A stretch of DNA of 64,000 bases from JBBSBL01 sp046330255 (GCA_046330255.1 JAXLTC010000001.1:868001-932000); one strand, 5' to 3'; counted from the stretch's first letter, positions 17,025 through 26,298 are shown. A program made the numbers and translations. Notes: generated by a model from the sequence alone, not told the origin.

Positions 17025-17122
17025 TCGATGCGCCGTTCACCCGCGCTAGACCACCACCCACCCAGCAAACCAGCACCCCAACACGACGCCGACCCGTAGC
17101 CACAACCCCGAAATAGGACGCC

Positions 17123-18715
17123 CTAGGAGGCGATCGTCCAGGTGTAGCGCGTGTCGCCTTCGAGCCCGGCCAACCCGCCGGGCCGCAGGCCGCGCCGCAC
17201 CAGCAGCGTCGTCGCGCCGGAATCGGCGGCCAGCGCCGTGCGCGTGCGCCCGAGCCCCTCGCGCCGCCAGCGGTCGGTGAGCCCCACGACCGTCAGGCGG
17301 GCCGGTCGCGCGGCTGCGACCAGAGCCTCGGCCGAGGGCTCCACGATCAGCGGCTCCGCGGCCACCCCGAGCGCGCGCTGCACGGAGAGTGAAGCGTTCG
17401 CGAGCAGGCGGCTGGCATCGCGCCCGTCCGGGCCGGCGCTCGGGCCCGCGAGCTGCAGGGGCGCGCCCGTGGACGCTGCCAGCCAGGCGCCCAACTCGAC
17501 GGCCGCCCAGTCGTGGTCGGCGCCGGAGAACGGGACGAGCACCGATCCCCCCTCGCCGGGCGGAGGTCCGCTGGCGATCGCCACGTCGCAGGGCGCGCCG
17601 TCGAGCAGCGCGAGCACGCGCGCGTCCTCGAGCAGTCCGTCGGGAGCGTCCACCAGCAGCAGGTCGGCGTCCTGCTCGGTGACCAGCCGCGCGATGTCGG
17701 CCCCCGGCGCGACCGACGTGAAGGCGGCCGCGCGCGCCGTCACGCCGTCGCCGTCGAGCGCGCCGGCCAGCTCGCGCAGGGCGCTGGATGCCTCCCCCAG
17801 CCTGTCGGTGCTCGGCACGGTCGTGACCAGCACCAGCTCCCGGCTCGCACCGTCGGCGAGCGGACGTGCGACCTCGGCAAGGCGGGAAATGGCCGCCCGG
17901 TTCAGAGCTGCGGCGACGACTGCACGCAGGCGCGGGGACGCAGCGGCCTGCGCGCCGATCGCGGGCGCAAGCGCGAGCTCGGGGTCCTGGCGCAGGATCG
18001 CGCGCTCCAGCTCGGCGAGCTCCGCCCCCGGCTCGATCCCCAGCTCGTCCACCAGCGCGGCGCGCGCCGCCCTGAACGCGGCGAGCGCGTCCGCCTGGCG
18101 TCCGGCTCGGTAGAGGGCCAGCATCTGCAGCGCGCGCAGCCGCTCGCGGAGCGGGTGGGCGGCGATCAGCGGCTCGAGCTCGGCGACGGCCTCGGCCGCC
18201 CGGCCGAGGGCCAGGTCCGCCTCGAGGGCCCGTTCGAGCGCGGCGAGGCGCAGCTCCTCGAGGCGTGCCGCGATGGGCCTGGCGAACGGCTCGGAGGCGA
18301 GGTCCGCGAGGGCCGGGCCTCGCCACAGCGCCAGGGCCGCGCGAAGCTGTCGCGCGGCGTCCTCGGCGCGTCCATCGCCGAGCGCCCGTGCGCCGGAGAG
18401 GGCGTCGCGCTCGAAGCACCGCAGGTCGAGTCGCTGATCGTCGACGACCACGGAGTAGCCGCCTCCGCGCGTCAAGATCACGTCCCTCCCGAGGGCCTTG
18501 CGCAGATGGGAGATGCACCCCTGGAGCAGGTTCGCGGCCGTCTCGGGCGGGTCCTCGCCCCAGACGTCGTCGATCAGCCGGGATGCGGGGATGACCTCGC
18601 CCGGCGTGGCGAGCAGGCCGGCCAAAACGGCGCGCTGGCGCGGGCCGCCGAGCGCGACCGGCTCGCCGTCGACCAGCGCCTCGAGCGGCCCGAGCACCCG
18701 GAACTCGACCGGCAC
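17123..18715 (-). CDS. SARP/BTAD transcriptional regulator with USP-like C-terminal region
   Basis: A 530-residue regulator. Residues 1-95 form an OmpR-type winged helix (VEFRVLGPLEALVDGEPVALGGPRQRAVLAGLL ... LQGCISHLRKALG). Residues 100-250 are the BTAD TPR-like domain, with DLRCFERDALSGARAL and the DELGIEPGAELAELERAILRQDP block. From about 285 on, two alpha/beta units with VLVTTVPS, ADLLLVDAPD, SVLVPFSGADHDWAAVELGAWLA and LTVVGLT look like tandem universal-stress-protein domains. The domain set suggests a ligand- or nucleotide-responsive activator. It is convergent with the kinase-lipoprotein pair and ends just after the dispersed hairpin element. Confidence 0.85.
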   Translation of the reverse strand: MPVEFRVLGPLEALVDGEPVALGGPRQRAVLAGLLATPGEVIPASRLIDDVWGEDPPETAANLLQGCISHLRKALGRDVILTRGGGYSVVVDDQRLDLRCFERDALSGARALGDGRAEDAARQLRAALALWRGPALADLASEPFARPIAARLEELRLAALERALEADLALGRAAEAVAELEPLIAAHPLRERLRALQMLALYRAGRQADALAAFRAARAALVDELGIEPGAELAELERAILRQDPELALAPAIGAQAAASPRLRAVVAAALNRAAISRLAEVARPLADGASRELVLVTTVPSTDRLGEASSALRELAGALDGDGVTARAAAFTSVAPGADIARLVTEQDADLLLVDAPDGLLEDARVLALLDGAPCDVAIASGPPPGEGGSVLVPFSGADHDWAAVELGAWLAASTGAPLQLAGPSAGPDGRDASRLLANASLSVQRALGVAAEPLIVEPSAEALVAAARPARLTVVGLTDRWRREGLGRTRTALAADSGATTLLVRRGLRPGGLAGLEGDTRYTWTIAS

Positions 18716-18761
18716 GCCGCCCTCAGCCCGCCGGTCTCGAGCGCCGGTCGCCGTCGGCCTC

Positions 18762-21059
18762 TCAGCCTCCGTTCGACGCGGCCTGGTAGGTGCGGGACGG
18801 CTCGCCGCGCAGCGCGGTCGCCCCCGGCAGCGGCGTGCCCTTGGCGTCGGCGCCGGCGATCACCGGCAGCACCAGCTTCGAGGCCCGGGCACCGCCGAGC
18901 GAGATGGTGTTGCGCGTGTTTCCCTTGTCGATCGTCGCGAACTCCCAGCGCGGGCGGTCGCCGCCGGGGGCCTCGATCGTCACGCGGATCCGCGAGCCGG
19001 CCCGGAACGCGTGCGCGACCGGGAAGATCGGTACGCGGACCAGCGACCACGCGCCGCGCGGCAGCGGCGCGGCGTCACGGCGCAGGTGCGTCGGCACCGG
19101 GTCCAGCGCCGTCGAGAGCCTGCGGTTCAGCTTGCGGTGCGACGCCCGCAGCCAGCCGTTCTGGACGTAGGTCTCCTTGCCGTCCGGGCGCACCTCGCTG
19201 AGCGTCACCTGCAGGTCGGTGTCGCGCGCGGAGGAGCGCAGGTAGAGATCCAGGCTGGAAGGGCCGACGATCACGACGTCGCGGGTGAGCGCGGGCGAGA
19301 TGAACCCGAGGCCCTTCCCGGCGGCGATCGGCGCCCAGTCGTAGGGCGGCTGGGCCTTCCAGGCGTCGCCGGAGCCGTCGCCCGGCAGCGTCTTCTGCGG
19401 CCGCGCGGCCGGATCGGACACGTAGCCGGCGCTCGCGCTGCGGCGCACGCGTGCGCGTGCCGTGTCGAGCCCGCCCCCCGAGCCGAGCCACCAGGTGGTC
19501 GCGCGCGCCTGGCGCGGCGGCCAGGCGCCGAAGCCCAGCTCCCAGGTCGCGCCGATCGAGCCGGGGCCCTGCGGGCCGGCGCCGTTGTCCATCAGCACGC
19601 GAATGCGCGGGTCGCGCTCGAAGACGGCCTTGGCCGCGGCGACGCTCGTGTAGTTCGCGAACCGCGACTGCTGCACCGGCGCAGCTCCGGCGTCGGCGAG
19701 GAACTTGTACAGCTCCCCGCTGAGCGCGAGCACGGACGGCGGCACCCTCGGGACCTCGTCGGCCACGTAGAGCTGCAGGAACTCGGCCCAGCGCGTGATC
19801 GTGCTCGGCCCGAGCGAGTCGGCGTGCACGCCGTTCTGGAGCGAGATCCAGACCTTGCGGTCGCGGGCCATCCCGGCGAGCGCCTCGGGGAAGTGGCCCC
19901 CGGTCTGCTCGTCCTGGAACTGCCCGACCAGGAACGTCGGCACGCGGATGTTGCGCATCCACAGCCCCGGCGAGCGCGGGTCGAACAGTGAGGGCGTGCG
20001 GAACGGCGTCCGGTTCGCGAGCGCCATCAGGTCACGCGTCTGCAGCCGCAGGCGCTGGTTGGCCAGGCACTGCTTGTCCCCTTCCTTGATCAGCTCGCGC
20101 GCGTAGGGCTGGCCGCCCTCGGGCGCCGGCTTGGCGTCGTCCATCCGCTCCTGGCCCCAGCTGGCCGCGAAGCCCGAGTTGCGGATCCCGCCGGGGTTGT
20201 TGGTGCCGGTGTAGACGTCGTCGGTCACCGACATCGGCGCGATCGCGGCGAGGTGCGGGGGCCGCGTCCCAGCGGTGAAGAGCTGTGTGATGCCCGAGAA
20301 CGAGATCCCGGCCATGCCCACCTTGCGGCCCTTGACCCACGGCTGCGCGGCCACGCTCTCGACGGCGTCGTAGCCGTCGTAGGTGGTCGGCAGGCCGAAG
20401 AGGTCGAACGCGCCGCCGGAGCAACCGGAACCGCGCATCTGCACGCTCACCACGGCGAACCCGAGCAGCGGCGCGATGACCGACCCCACGGCCGTGGAGG
20501 TGGCGGGCGCGAGCGGATCGTCGAGGGGCTTGCCGCTGGTCAGCGACGCGACGATCGCGGAGAGCAGGTCGTGCGGCGCGGCGACCTGGTAGCCCGAGTA
20601 CTCGATCAGGGTCGGGAACGGGCCGTCCGAGAGCTTCTTGCCGGGCGGCAGCCGCACGGTCATCGCAAGCTCGATGCCGTCGCGCATCTTCACGTAGTTG
20701 AGGCCCGGAACGAGCTTTGCGCGGCGGAAGAACGACTGCGACGGGTTGCTGTTGCGCCCGAGCACCGCGAACGAGCGACCGGGGCGGCCGCCCGCGGGGC
20801 GCACGGCGTACCCGCGTCCGGGCTTGACGTCGTAGAAGATCTTGCTGCCGAAGCGGTCGGCGCTGCCGGACGCGACCCTGTGACCCCCGCGCAGGAGCAC
20901 GAGCCGCTGGCCGTTCTTCGCTCCGAGCACGTAGGCGTCGCCGACGCTGCCGCGAGCGGTGATCGCCGCAGACGCCGCCGCCGGGACGACCGCGGCCGCG
21001 CAGGCCAGGGCCAGCAGCGCCGCTAGCAGTACTGGGAAGGCGGAACGGGCAGGCTGCAT
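18762..21059 (-). CDS. Secreted CocE/NonD-type alpha/beta hydrolase
   Basis: A 765-residue exported hydrolase of the X-Pro dipeptidyl-peptidase (S15)/cocaine esterase family. After the signal peptide it has about 110 residues of N-domain, then the hydrolase core (YVKMRDGIELAMTVRLP, RGSGCSGGAFDLF). The nucleophile is in GISFSGIT, the acid is likely the Asp of GQFQDEQTGG and the base the His of NGVHADS. The C-terminal jelly-roll (from about 560; LDLYLRSSARDTDLQVTLSEV, FRAGSRIRVTIEAP) is typical. The chosen ATG begins the signal peptide; an in-frame ATG 13 codons upstream (base 21098) is also possible. It lies 46 bp upstream of the SARP gene and downstream of a P450 on the same strand. Confidence 0.85.
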   Translation of the reverse strand: MQPARSAFPVLLAALLALACAAAVVPAAASAAITARGSVGDAYVLGAKNGQRLVLLRGGHRVASGSADRFGSKIFYDVKPGRGYAVRPAGGRPGRSFAVLGRNSNPSQSFFRRAKLVPGLNYVKMRDGIELAMTVRLPPGKKLSDGPFPTLIEYSGYQVAAPHDLLSAIVASLTSGKPLDDPLAPATSTAVGSVIAPLLGFAVVSVQMRGSGCSGGAFDLFGLPTTYDGYDAVESVAAQPWVKGRKVGMAGISFSGITQLFTAGTRPPHLAAIAPMSVTDDVYTGTNNPGGIRNSGFAASWGQERMDDAKPAPEGGQPYARELIKEGDKQCLANQRLRLQTRDLMALANRTPFRTPSLFDPRSPGLWMRNIRVPTFLVGQFQDEQTGGHFPEALAGMARDRKVWISLQNGVHADSLGPSTITRWAEFLQLYVADEVPRVPPSVLALSGELYKFLADAGAAPVQQSRFANYTSVAAAKAVFERDPRIRVLMDNGAGPQGPGSIGATWELGFGAWPPRQARATTWWLGSGGGLDTARARVRRSASAGYVSDPAARPQKTLPGDGSGDAWKAQPPYDWAPIAAGKGLGFISPALTRDVVIVGPSSLDLYLRSSARDTDLQVTLSEVRPDGKETYVQNGWLRASHRKLNRRLSTALDPVPTHLRRDAAPLPRGAWSLVRVPIFPVAHAFRAGSRIRVTIEAPGGDRPRWEFATIDKGNTRNTISLGGARASKLVLPVIAGADAKGTPLPGATALRGEPSRTYQAASNGG

Positions 21060-21211
21060 CTGCGACCTCGGCTCTCTCGTCGGGGCGGCTGCGTTCATCG
21101 GCGCGCAGAGGCTATCCGCAGCACGCCCGTCCGTGCGCCGCCACCCTTGCGGCCCGGGAGCGACGGATGCTCGCGCCGCTCGAGGACCGCCGCCGGCGGC
21201 CACCGTCGCCC

Positions 21212-22492
21212 TCAGGCCGGCGTGGCCCGCGGGCCCAGCTTCACCGGCAGCGTGCGCAGCTGGTTGATGAACCCGGAGACGACCCACTCCGGCTCGCCGT
21301 CCAGCTCCATCTCGGGGTAGCGGGCGAGCGTCTCCTCGAAGAGGATCCGCAGCTCCAGGCGCGCCAGGGCCGTGCCGAGGCAGTAGTGGCGTCCGCCGCC
21401 GCCGAACGCCTGATGCTCGGGGTTGCGCTCCACGTCGAAGCGGTCCGGGTCCTCGAAGCGCGTCTCGTCGCGGTTGGAGGACGCGTACCACATGACGACC
21501 TTGTCGCCCTCGCGGATCCGCTTGCCGCCGAGCTCGGTGTCGCGCGTGGCCGTGCGGCGGAAGTGCGCGAACGCCGGGAACATCCGCAGCGCCTCCTCGA
21601 CCGCGGAGGGGATCAGCGACGGGTCGGCGAGCAGCTTGGCCCGCTCGTCCGGATGCTCCAGGAGCGCGTTCATCCCGCTCGTGTAGGTCGCCTTGGTGGA
21701 GTCGTTGCCGGCGGCCATCAGCAGGAAGAAGCCCATCACGATCTCGTGCTCCTCGAGCCGGTGCCCGTCCACCTCGGCATGGACCAGCACGCTCGTGAGG
21801 TCGTCGGTCGGGTTCTCCCGCCGGTCGGCGATCAGCCGGCGGCAGCGCTCGAAGATCTCGGGCACGTCGCGCTCCATCACGGTGCGCGCGCCCTCCGGGT
21901 TCACCTCCGGGTCGTCCGCGGCGAGGATCGTGTTCATCAGGTGCGCCCACATCGCGTCGTCGGACCGCGGCAGGCCCATGAAGCTGCAGATCACGCGCGA
22001 GACGACCGGCTGGGCGACGGCGGGCACGAGATCGCAGGTCTCGCGCCCGTCGAGCGCGTCGAGGACCTCGACCGCGATCGCCCTGATCCGCTCCTCGTGC
22101 TCGGCGATGCGCTTCGGCGTGAAGCCCCGCTGGAACAGCGCCTTGAGCCGGTCGTGCTTCGGCGGGTCCATCCCGATGAACATCGACTGCTGCAGCTCCA
22201 GCGGCATGACCGCGTCCACGATCGCGGTGATCCCGCCGCGCTCGGAGGAGTAGGTCTTCCAGTCGCGGCTGACCTCGAACACGTCGTCCGCGGTCGTCAC
22301 CGACCAGAAGCCGGCCTCCTGCGGGTACTCCGGGATGTGCGTGGACCAGTGGACCGGGCAGCCGCGGCGCAGGCTGCGGAAGAGGTCGTGCGGCGGTCCG
22401 TCGTGCCAGCGCTCGCGCTCGAAGACGATCAGCTTCTCGAGGTCCTCGGGCTGCTCGGCGCGGGCGGGCTCGGAATCTTGCGTGGCGGACAT
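21212..22492 (-). CDS. Cytochrome P450, steroid/fatty-acid hydroxylase-like
   Basis: A 426-residue P450. The heme loop is FGGGGRHYCLGTALARLEL with the Cys ligand. ExxR is in VEEALRMFP, and the I-helix reads AAGNDSTKATY. The GND-S-T variant and the GGGGxHxCLG loop resemble the CYP124/125/142 group that oxidises sterol side chains or branched lipids. That specificity is an inference. MFIGMDPPKHDRLKALFQRGFTPKRI is the usual C-helix region. No redox partner gene is adjacent. A TAGTCT box eight bases before the ATG points to a leaderless transcript. The hydrolase gene downstream is about 150 bp away and could be cotranscribed. Confidence 0.92.
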   Translation of the reverse strand: MSATQDSEPARAEQPEDLEKLIVFERERWHDGPPHDLFRSLRRGCPVHWSTHIPEYPQEAGFWSVTTADDVFEVSRDWKTYSSERGGITAIVDAVMPLELQQSMFIGMDPPKHDRLKALFQRGFTPKRIAEHEERIRAIAVEVLDALDGRETCDLVPAVAQPVVSRVICSFMGLPRSDDAMWAHLMNTILAADDPEVNPEGARTVMERDVPEIFERCRRLIADRRENPTDDLTSVLVHAEVDGHRLEEHEIVMGFFLLMAAGNDSTKATYTSGMNALLEHPDERAKLLADPSLIPSAVEEALRMFPAFAHFRRTATRDTELGGKRIREGDKVVMWYASSNRDETRFEDPDRFDVERNPEHQAFGGGGRHYCLGTALARLELRILFEETLARYPEMELDGEPEWVVSGFINQLRTLPVKLGPRATPA

Positions 22493-22500
22493 GGCGCCCG

Positions 22501-22506
22501 AGACTA
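22501..22506 (-). promoter_or_regulatory. -10 box of the P450 gene, probably leaderless
   Basis: TAGTCT on the reverse strand ends eight bases before the ATG, leaving no space for a ribosome binding site. Confidence 0.45.
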
Positions 22507-22596
22507 CACGCGGACTGGCTGGCTGGCCAGTCGGGGCGTCCGGCGGCGTGCCGAGAGGGCCCGCGGCCGGCGCGCGAGGCCCTCGGACCTGGCACG

Positions 22597-24174
22597 ATGT
22601 CGCGCCGGATGCCCCCCCTCCGCCCGCTCGCGGCCGCGCTCGCCGGCGCCGCCACGCTCGCCGCGCCGCTCGCCGCGCCGGCCACGGGCGCAGCGGCCGC
22701 CCCGCAGCGCTGCCCGAAGCTGCTCGGCGGCACCGCGGGACAGCGGGAGACGAACGCCGGGCGCACCGGCCGCGACACGGGCAACGGCCTGCGGCCCGGA
22801 GCCCGCACCGGCGCGCCGCGATGGCTGCCGGCGAACGTCTGGCTGCGCGGGACGAGGGCCACCTACAACCGCCGCTACCAGTTCGCGCTCGCCTCGGGAC
22901 ACGTGTGGTTCAAGAGCCGCACGGAGGTGACCGGTATCCGCCAGCCGTGGGCGCGCCTGCGGGTCCCTCGCTGCCTGGACGGCCACGTCACCGGCATCTC
23001 GGCGGACGACGACGAGCTGATCGCGCTCGACGACGCGCGCTCGGTCTACACGATGGACTTCGCGCTCGGCAACCGCTCCCGCTTCAACTGGACGCGCCGC
23101 TGGGGCCCGCTGTTCTGGAAGGGCGACGGCCGCCGCCTGCCCGCCGGGATGCTCGCCTGGTCGTGGTCGGTGATCTCGCCGCGCGAGGACCGCACCTGGA
23201 CCGACACCGCCGGGCACCGCCACCCGGTCGGCAAGGACAAGGTCTCCCACATCTGGATGCTGCTGCGCGGCGGGCGCGAGCTGCGCTTCACCGACCCCTG
23301 GCTCGCGCGCGACCTCAGCTATCGCGCCTGCAAGCCGCATCGCGACCGGTTCGCGGCGGCCGCGCTCTCGACGAGCGGGTCGACGCTGTTCGTCGAGGGC
23401 CGCTACGGCGACCTCTACACGCGCCTGTACGACTTCGACATCGCGGGCGACGACCCGCTGTTCTTCCACTACTCCTACGCCGACCAGCGCGGCCTCGCGC
23501 ATCCCGTGATCCAGCTCCCCTCGCCGCCGTGGGTGCGCCAGCCGAAGGTGCCCGGCCGGATCACCTCCGCGATCTCGGTCGAGAAGGTGGGACGCGGAGC
23601 GATCCACCGCGTCCTGCGCGTCGAGGGGCTCGACGCCCGCGGCCGCACCGGCTTCTGGCAGAAGGACATCACGCAGCGCTCGGCCCGCGCGTGGCGCTTC
23701 CACGCCACCGGGCTTCCGCTGCGCGGCCGCCGGATCGCCAACCCGCGCGGCGACACCTCGGGGCGCGGGCTCGCCCCCGGCGCCGACCGGCGCTACGTGC
23801 GCGCGAGCGCCGGCGGCTTCTCCGGCGAGATCTCGAACTTCGACCTCGTCTGCTCGCCGGCCGCGCTGCGCGTGCGCCTCGGCGGCGGCGCCTCGCTCGA
23901 TCTCGTCCTGCACACGACGGACCGGATCCGGGTCTTCACCCGCGGGCCCTACCTGGACTCGAACCCGTGGGAGCTGGGCGCGACGATCGAGGTGCCCGCC
24001 GCGACCTGGGCGCGGCGCGCGACGCTGCCGGCGGCGGCCCGCGAGTTCATCGCCGCGCAGCTCAGCGGGCGGCGTTACACGGACACGCAGTTGATGGCGA
24101 CGCGCGCGAAGCTCGAGTTCCCCAAGCTCGGCTGGACCTTCGCCTACGCGGGCCCCGCCGCCGTGCGGCGCTAG
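22597..24174 (+). CDS. Secreted protein of unknown function
   Basis: A 525-residue exported protein with a signal peptide (PLRPLAAALAGAATLAAPLAAPATGAAAA). The mature part is rich in Trp, Tyr and Arg (FNWTRRWGPLFWKGDG, LAWSWSVISPREDRTWTD) with regularly spaced beta-like segments such as DDELIALDDARSVYTMDFA and GSTLFVEGRYGDLYTRLYDFDI. These recall a beta-propeller, but no named repeat is clear. Only three Cys are present. No catalytic motif is recognised. It overlaps the convergent DUF308 gene by 4 bp. Its style (basic, aromatic, secreted, no named domain) resembles the nearby gene on the other side of the DUF308 gene. Confidence 0.7.
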   Translation: MSRRMPPLRPLAAALAGAATLAAPLAAPATGAAAAPQRCPKLLGGTAGQRETNAGRTGRDTGNGLRPGARTGAPRWLPANVWLRGTRATYNRRYQFALASGHVWFKSRTEVTGIRQPWARLRVPRCLDGHVTGISADDDELIALDDARSVYTMDFALGNRSRFNWTRRWGPLFWKGDGRRLPAGMLAWSWSVISPREDRTWTDTAGHRHPVGKDKVSHIWMLLRGGRELRFTDPWLARDLSYRACKPHRDRFAAAALSTSGSTLFVEGRYGDLYTRLYDFDIAGDDPLFFHYSYADQRGLAHPVIQLPSPPWVRQPKVPGRITSAISVEKVGRGAIHRVLRVEGLDARGRTGFWQKDITQRSARAWRFHATGLPLRGRRIANPRGDTSGRGLAPGADRRYVRASAGGFSGEISNFDLVCSPAALRVRLGGGASLDLVLHTTDRIRVFTRGPYLDSNPWELGATIEVPAATWARRATLPAAAREFIAAQLSGRRYTDTQLMATRAKLEFPKLGWTFAYAGPAAVRR

Positions 24175-24728
24175 CCGGCGGCCGCGAGCTCCCGCTCGGC
24201 GCCGCGCAGCGCCCAGCCGGACGCGATGAACAGCGCGCCGCGCAGGACCAGGAAGATCCCGACCACGACCGCGAACGTGGAGAGGCCGAGCTTCGGCCAG
24301 GCGAGGATCACGATGCCCGCGCCGAGATCGATCAGCCCGATCAGGATCGCCATCCCGCGCCCCTCGGGCACGGAGAAGGAGCTCACCAGGCGGGCGACGC
24401 CGGCGACCACGAACCAGATCCCGACGATCAGGATCAGCAGCACGAGCGTCTCGGAGGGGCGCTTGATGAGCACGAGCCCCGCGATCCCGCTCAGGACCCC
24501 GATCATCGCGAGCAGCCCGCGGCCCTCGCCGCGGCCGAAGATCGAGCCGAGGATCGCGATCACCCCGTCCACCAGCAGGAAGATCCCGAGCAGGACGGTG
24601 AAGGTCTTGAGCGTCTCGTGCGGCGAGACGATGAGGAAGACGCCCAGCGCGAGCACGACGAGCCCGTAGAGCGCGACGAGCCACCACAGGCTCGTGACCG
24701 GTCGAAGCTCGGAGGTGGATGTGGACAT
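24171..24728 (-). CDS. HdeD/DUF308 family membrane protein
   Basis: A 185-residue protein with six membrane helices arranged as three similar hairpins, for example WLVALYGLVVLALGVFLIVSP, FTVLLGIFLLVDGVIAILGS and LILIVGIWFVVAGVARLVSSF. This threefold pattern is DUF308, as in E. coli HdeD, linked to acid-stress tolerance there. A GAGAGG sequence precedes the ATG by about 8 bp. The role in this organism is unproven. Upstream, GTAGGCGCTACCTAC forms a small inverted repeat that might be regulatory. Confidence 0.85.
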   Translation of the reverse strand: MSTSTSELRPVTSLWWLVALYGLVVLALGVFLIVSPHETLKTFTVLLGIFLLVDGVIAILGSIFGRGEGRGLLAMIGVLSGIAGLVLIKRPSETLVLLILIVGIWFVVAGVARLVSSFSVPEGRGMAILIGLIDLGAGIVILAWPKLGLSTFAVVVGIFLVLRGALFIASGWALRGAERELAAAG

Positions 24729-24820
24729 GCGGCGGCCTCTCGGGTCGGGGAGCGCTGCTGTAGGCGCTACCTACGACGCCGGCAGCGTCACTCCTGCGAC
24801 CGGCTGGCCGGGCTGCCCGC

Positions 24821-25540
24821 CTAGCGCTCGCGCTGATAGGTGTTCTGGAGGCGGTCCTGGATCACGGTGGCCCGCGAGCTCGTGGTGAGCCGCAGGTCGC
24901 GCCGCAGCCGGCGGGTGCGGTAGCGCCAGCCCGCGGGCAGCGCCAGGCGCGGCCCGAGCTTGCGCAGGTCGCGCAGGCCCAGCTTCGGGTCCACGATCTG
25001 GGAGTACGCCTGCATCACGTAGACCCGCCCGTTCGGCGCGAGCAGCTCGTACACCGGATAGCGGTGGTTCCACACGAACGTGTTGGCGCGGTTGACCGTC
25101 ACCTCCTTGTAGGGAGGCGTCCCCGGCTTGCCGTTCGTGATCGGCACGTCGATCGTCGCGATCGCCCGCATCCGCAGGCCGCCGAACGAGCGCACCTGAC
25201 CGATCTCCCCGGTCGAGCGGTCCAGCGCGATCGAGGCGCTGTCCATCAGCCAGTGCCGCGGGCCGTTCAGGACCACCGCGAGCGCGCCGAAACGGCGCCG
25301 CAGCGCGGCGACGTCCGAGGCCTTCCACAGCCGCGGTGGGCAGTTGTTCAGCCCGTAGGTGTTCCAGACCGTCGCGGTGAGCTTCGGCAGCTTGCCCTTC
25401 ACGACCAGGTACTCGCAGTAGCGGTCGTTGTACATGTCGCGCGTGCCGCGCTGGTCGCGTGGCCGCGCCGCGCCGGCAACGCCCGCGGGCAGGGCGAGGA
25501 TCGCGATCAGCAGGAGCGCCAGGCGCTTGGGGCTCTTCAT
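24821..25540 (-). CDS. Secreted protein of unknown function
   Basis: A 239-residue exported protein. The signal peptide is KRLALLLIAILALPAGVAGA, which favours the ATG used over one 21 codons upstream. The mature part begins RDQRGTRDMYNDRYCEYLVVKG and has two Cys (YCEYL and NNCPPRLW) likely to pair. A folded middle (FGALAVVLNGPRHWLMD, TVNRANTFVWNHRYPVYELL) and a basic tail follow. I do not recognise the family. A GGAAGGG lies about a dozen bases upstream. It is divergent from a TetR gene across 105 bp containing a direct-repeat operator candidate, so TetR may control it. Confidence 0.68.
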   Translation of the reverse strand: MKSPKRLALLLIAILALPAGVAGAARPRDQRGTRDMYNDRYCEYLVVKGKLPKLTATVWNTYGLNNCPPRLWKASDVAALRRRFGALAVVLNGPRHWLMDSASIALDRSTGEIGQVRSFGGLRMRAIATIDVPITNGKPGTPPYKEVTVNRANTFVWNHRYPVYELLAPNGRVYVMQAYSQIVDPKLGLRDLRKLGPRLALPAGWRYRTRRLRRDLRLTTSSRATVIQDRLQNTYQRER

Positions 25541-25610
25541 TGGTCGAGACGTCCCTTCCGGAGTGCGAACGGTCCTGGACACGGAACCTACCAGCTTCTG
25601 CAACGTTTCG

Positions 25611-25639
25611 TGTCACACGCTGTCACAGTCGGCTAGGCT
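25611..25639 (+). promoter_or_regulatory. Direct-repeat operator candidate and -10 for TetR gene
   Basis: TGTCACA occurs twice with a 3-bp spacer, so the repeats start 10 bp (one helical turn) apart. They are followed by TAGGCT, a -10 box six bases before the GTG of the TetR gene. Autoregulation and control of the divergent secreted-protein gene are inferred. Confidence 0.5.
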
Positions 25640-25645
25640 GGTCGC

Positions 25646-26257
25646 GTGAGCAGCGTCGCCGACCGCCGTCGCCAGGTTCGCGAGACCCGCGAGCAGACCC
25701 GCGCGCGCATCGTCGCCGCCGCGACGGAGCTGCTGCGCAAGCGCTCCTTCACCGAGCTGACCGTCGACGAGGTCATGCGCGCGGCCGGCCAGGGCCGCAC
25801 GATCTTCTACCGCCATTTCGACGACCTGCCGGACCTGCTGCTGCGCGCGAGCCGCGACGCCGTCGAGGAGCTCTACGCGGCCCAGGCGCGCCTCGGCTCC
25901 GCGCGGGAGGTGCCGCCGCGGGACACCGTCCGCGAGGCGCTCCGGCTGGCGGTCGCCGTGCACCGCCGCGACGGGCCGCTGCTGCGCGCGGTGGCCGAGG
26001 CCGCCGCCGCGGACGACCGGATCGCGGCCGCCCGCGAGCGGATGATCGGCCGCTTCGACGACCTGCTCGCGGCCTGGCTGGGAGAGGTCACCTCGCGCTC
26101 GGGGCGCGCGCCGGCCGACCCGGCCCAGACCGCGCGCGCGCTGAACCTGCTCAACCAGGCCTACCTGCTCGACGCGTTCGGCCACGAGCCGCGAGTCGAC
26201 CCGGAGGCCGCCGTGACGACCCTCGGCGAGATCTGGATCGCGGTCTCCGGGGTCTGA
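25646..26257 (+). CDS. TetR-family transcriptional regulator
   Basis: A 203-residue TetR repressor. The N-terminal helix-turn-helix is RARIVAAATELLRKRSFTELTVDEVMRAAGQGRTIFYRHFDD, with the usual YRHF recognition-helix end. The remaining helical ligand domain has no assignable specificity. GTG start with a leaderless -10. The next two genes follow in the same direction at 41 bp and 3 bp spacing, suggesting an operon of TetR, DUF1330-like and propeller-like genes. Alternatively it controls the divergent secreted-protein gene. Confidence 0.92.
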   Translation: MSSVADRRRQVRETREQTRARIVAAATELLRKRSFTELTVDEVMRAAGQGRTIFYRHFDDLPDLLLRASRDAVEELYAAQARLGSAREVPPRDTVREALRLAVAVHRRDGPLLRAVAEAAAADDRIAAARERMIGRFDDLLAAWLGEVTSRSGRAPADPAQTARALNLLNQAYLLDAFGHEPRVDPEAAVTTLGEIWIAVSGV

Positions 26258-26298
26258 GGACGAGCCCCGCCCGCCACCCACCACCGAGGAGGACCGCC

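Noticed and set aside
16852..17116. Small protein-coding genes in the gap after the binding lipoprotein
   Set aside because: The open frames coincide with palindromes and the dispersed repeat and lack start signals.
21060..22862. Extension of the CocE-type hydrolase upstream through the P450 gene
   Set aside because: The signal peptide after the ATG at 21059 marks the true N-terminus; upstream sequence is a shadow of the P450.
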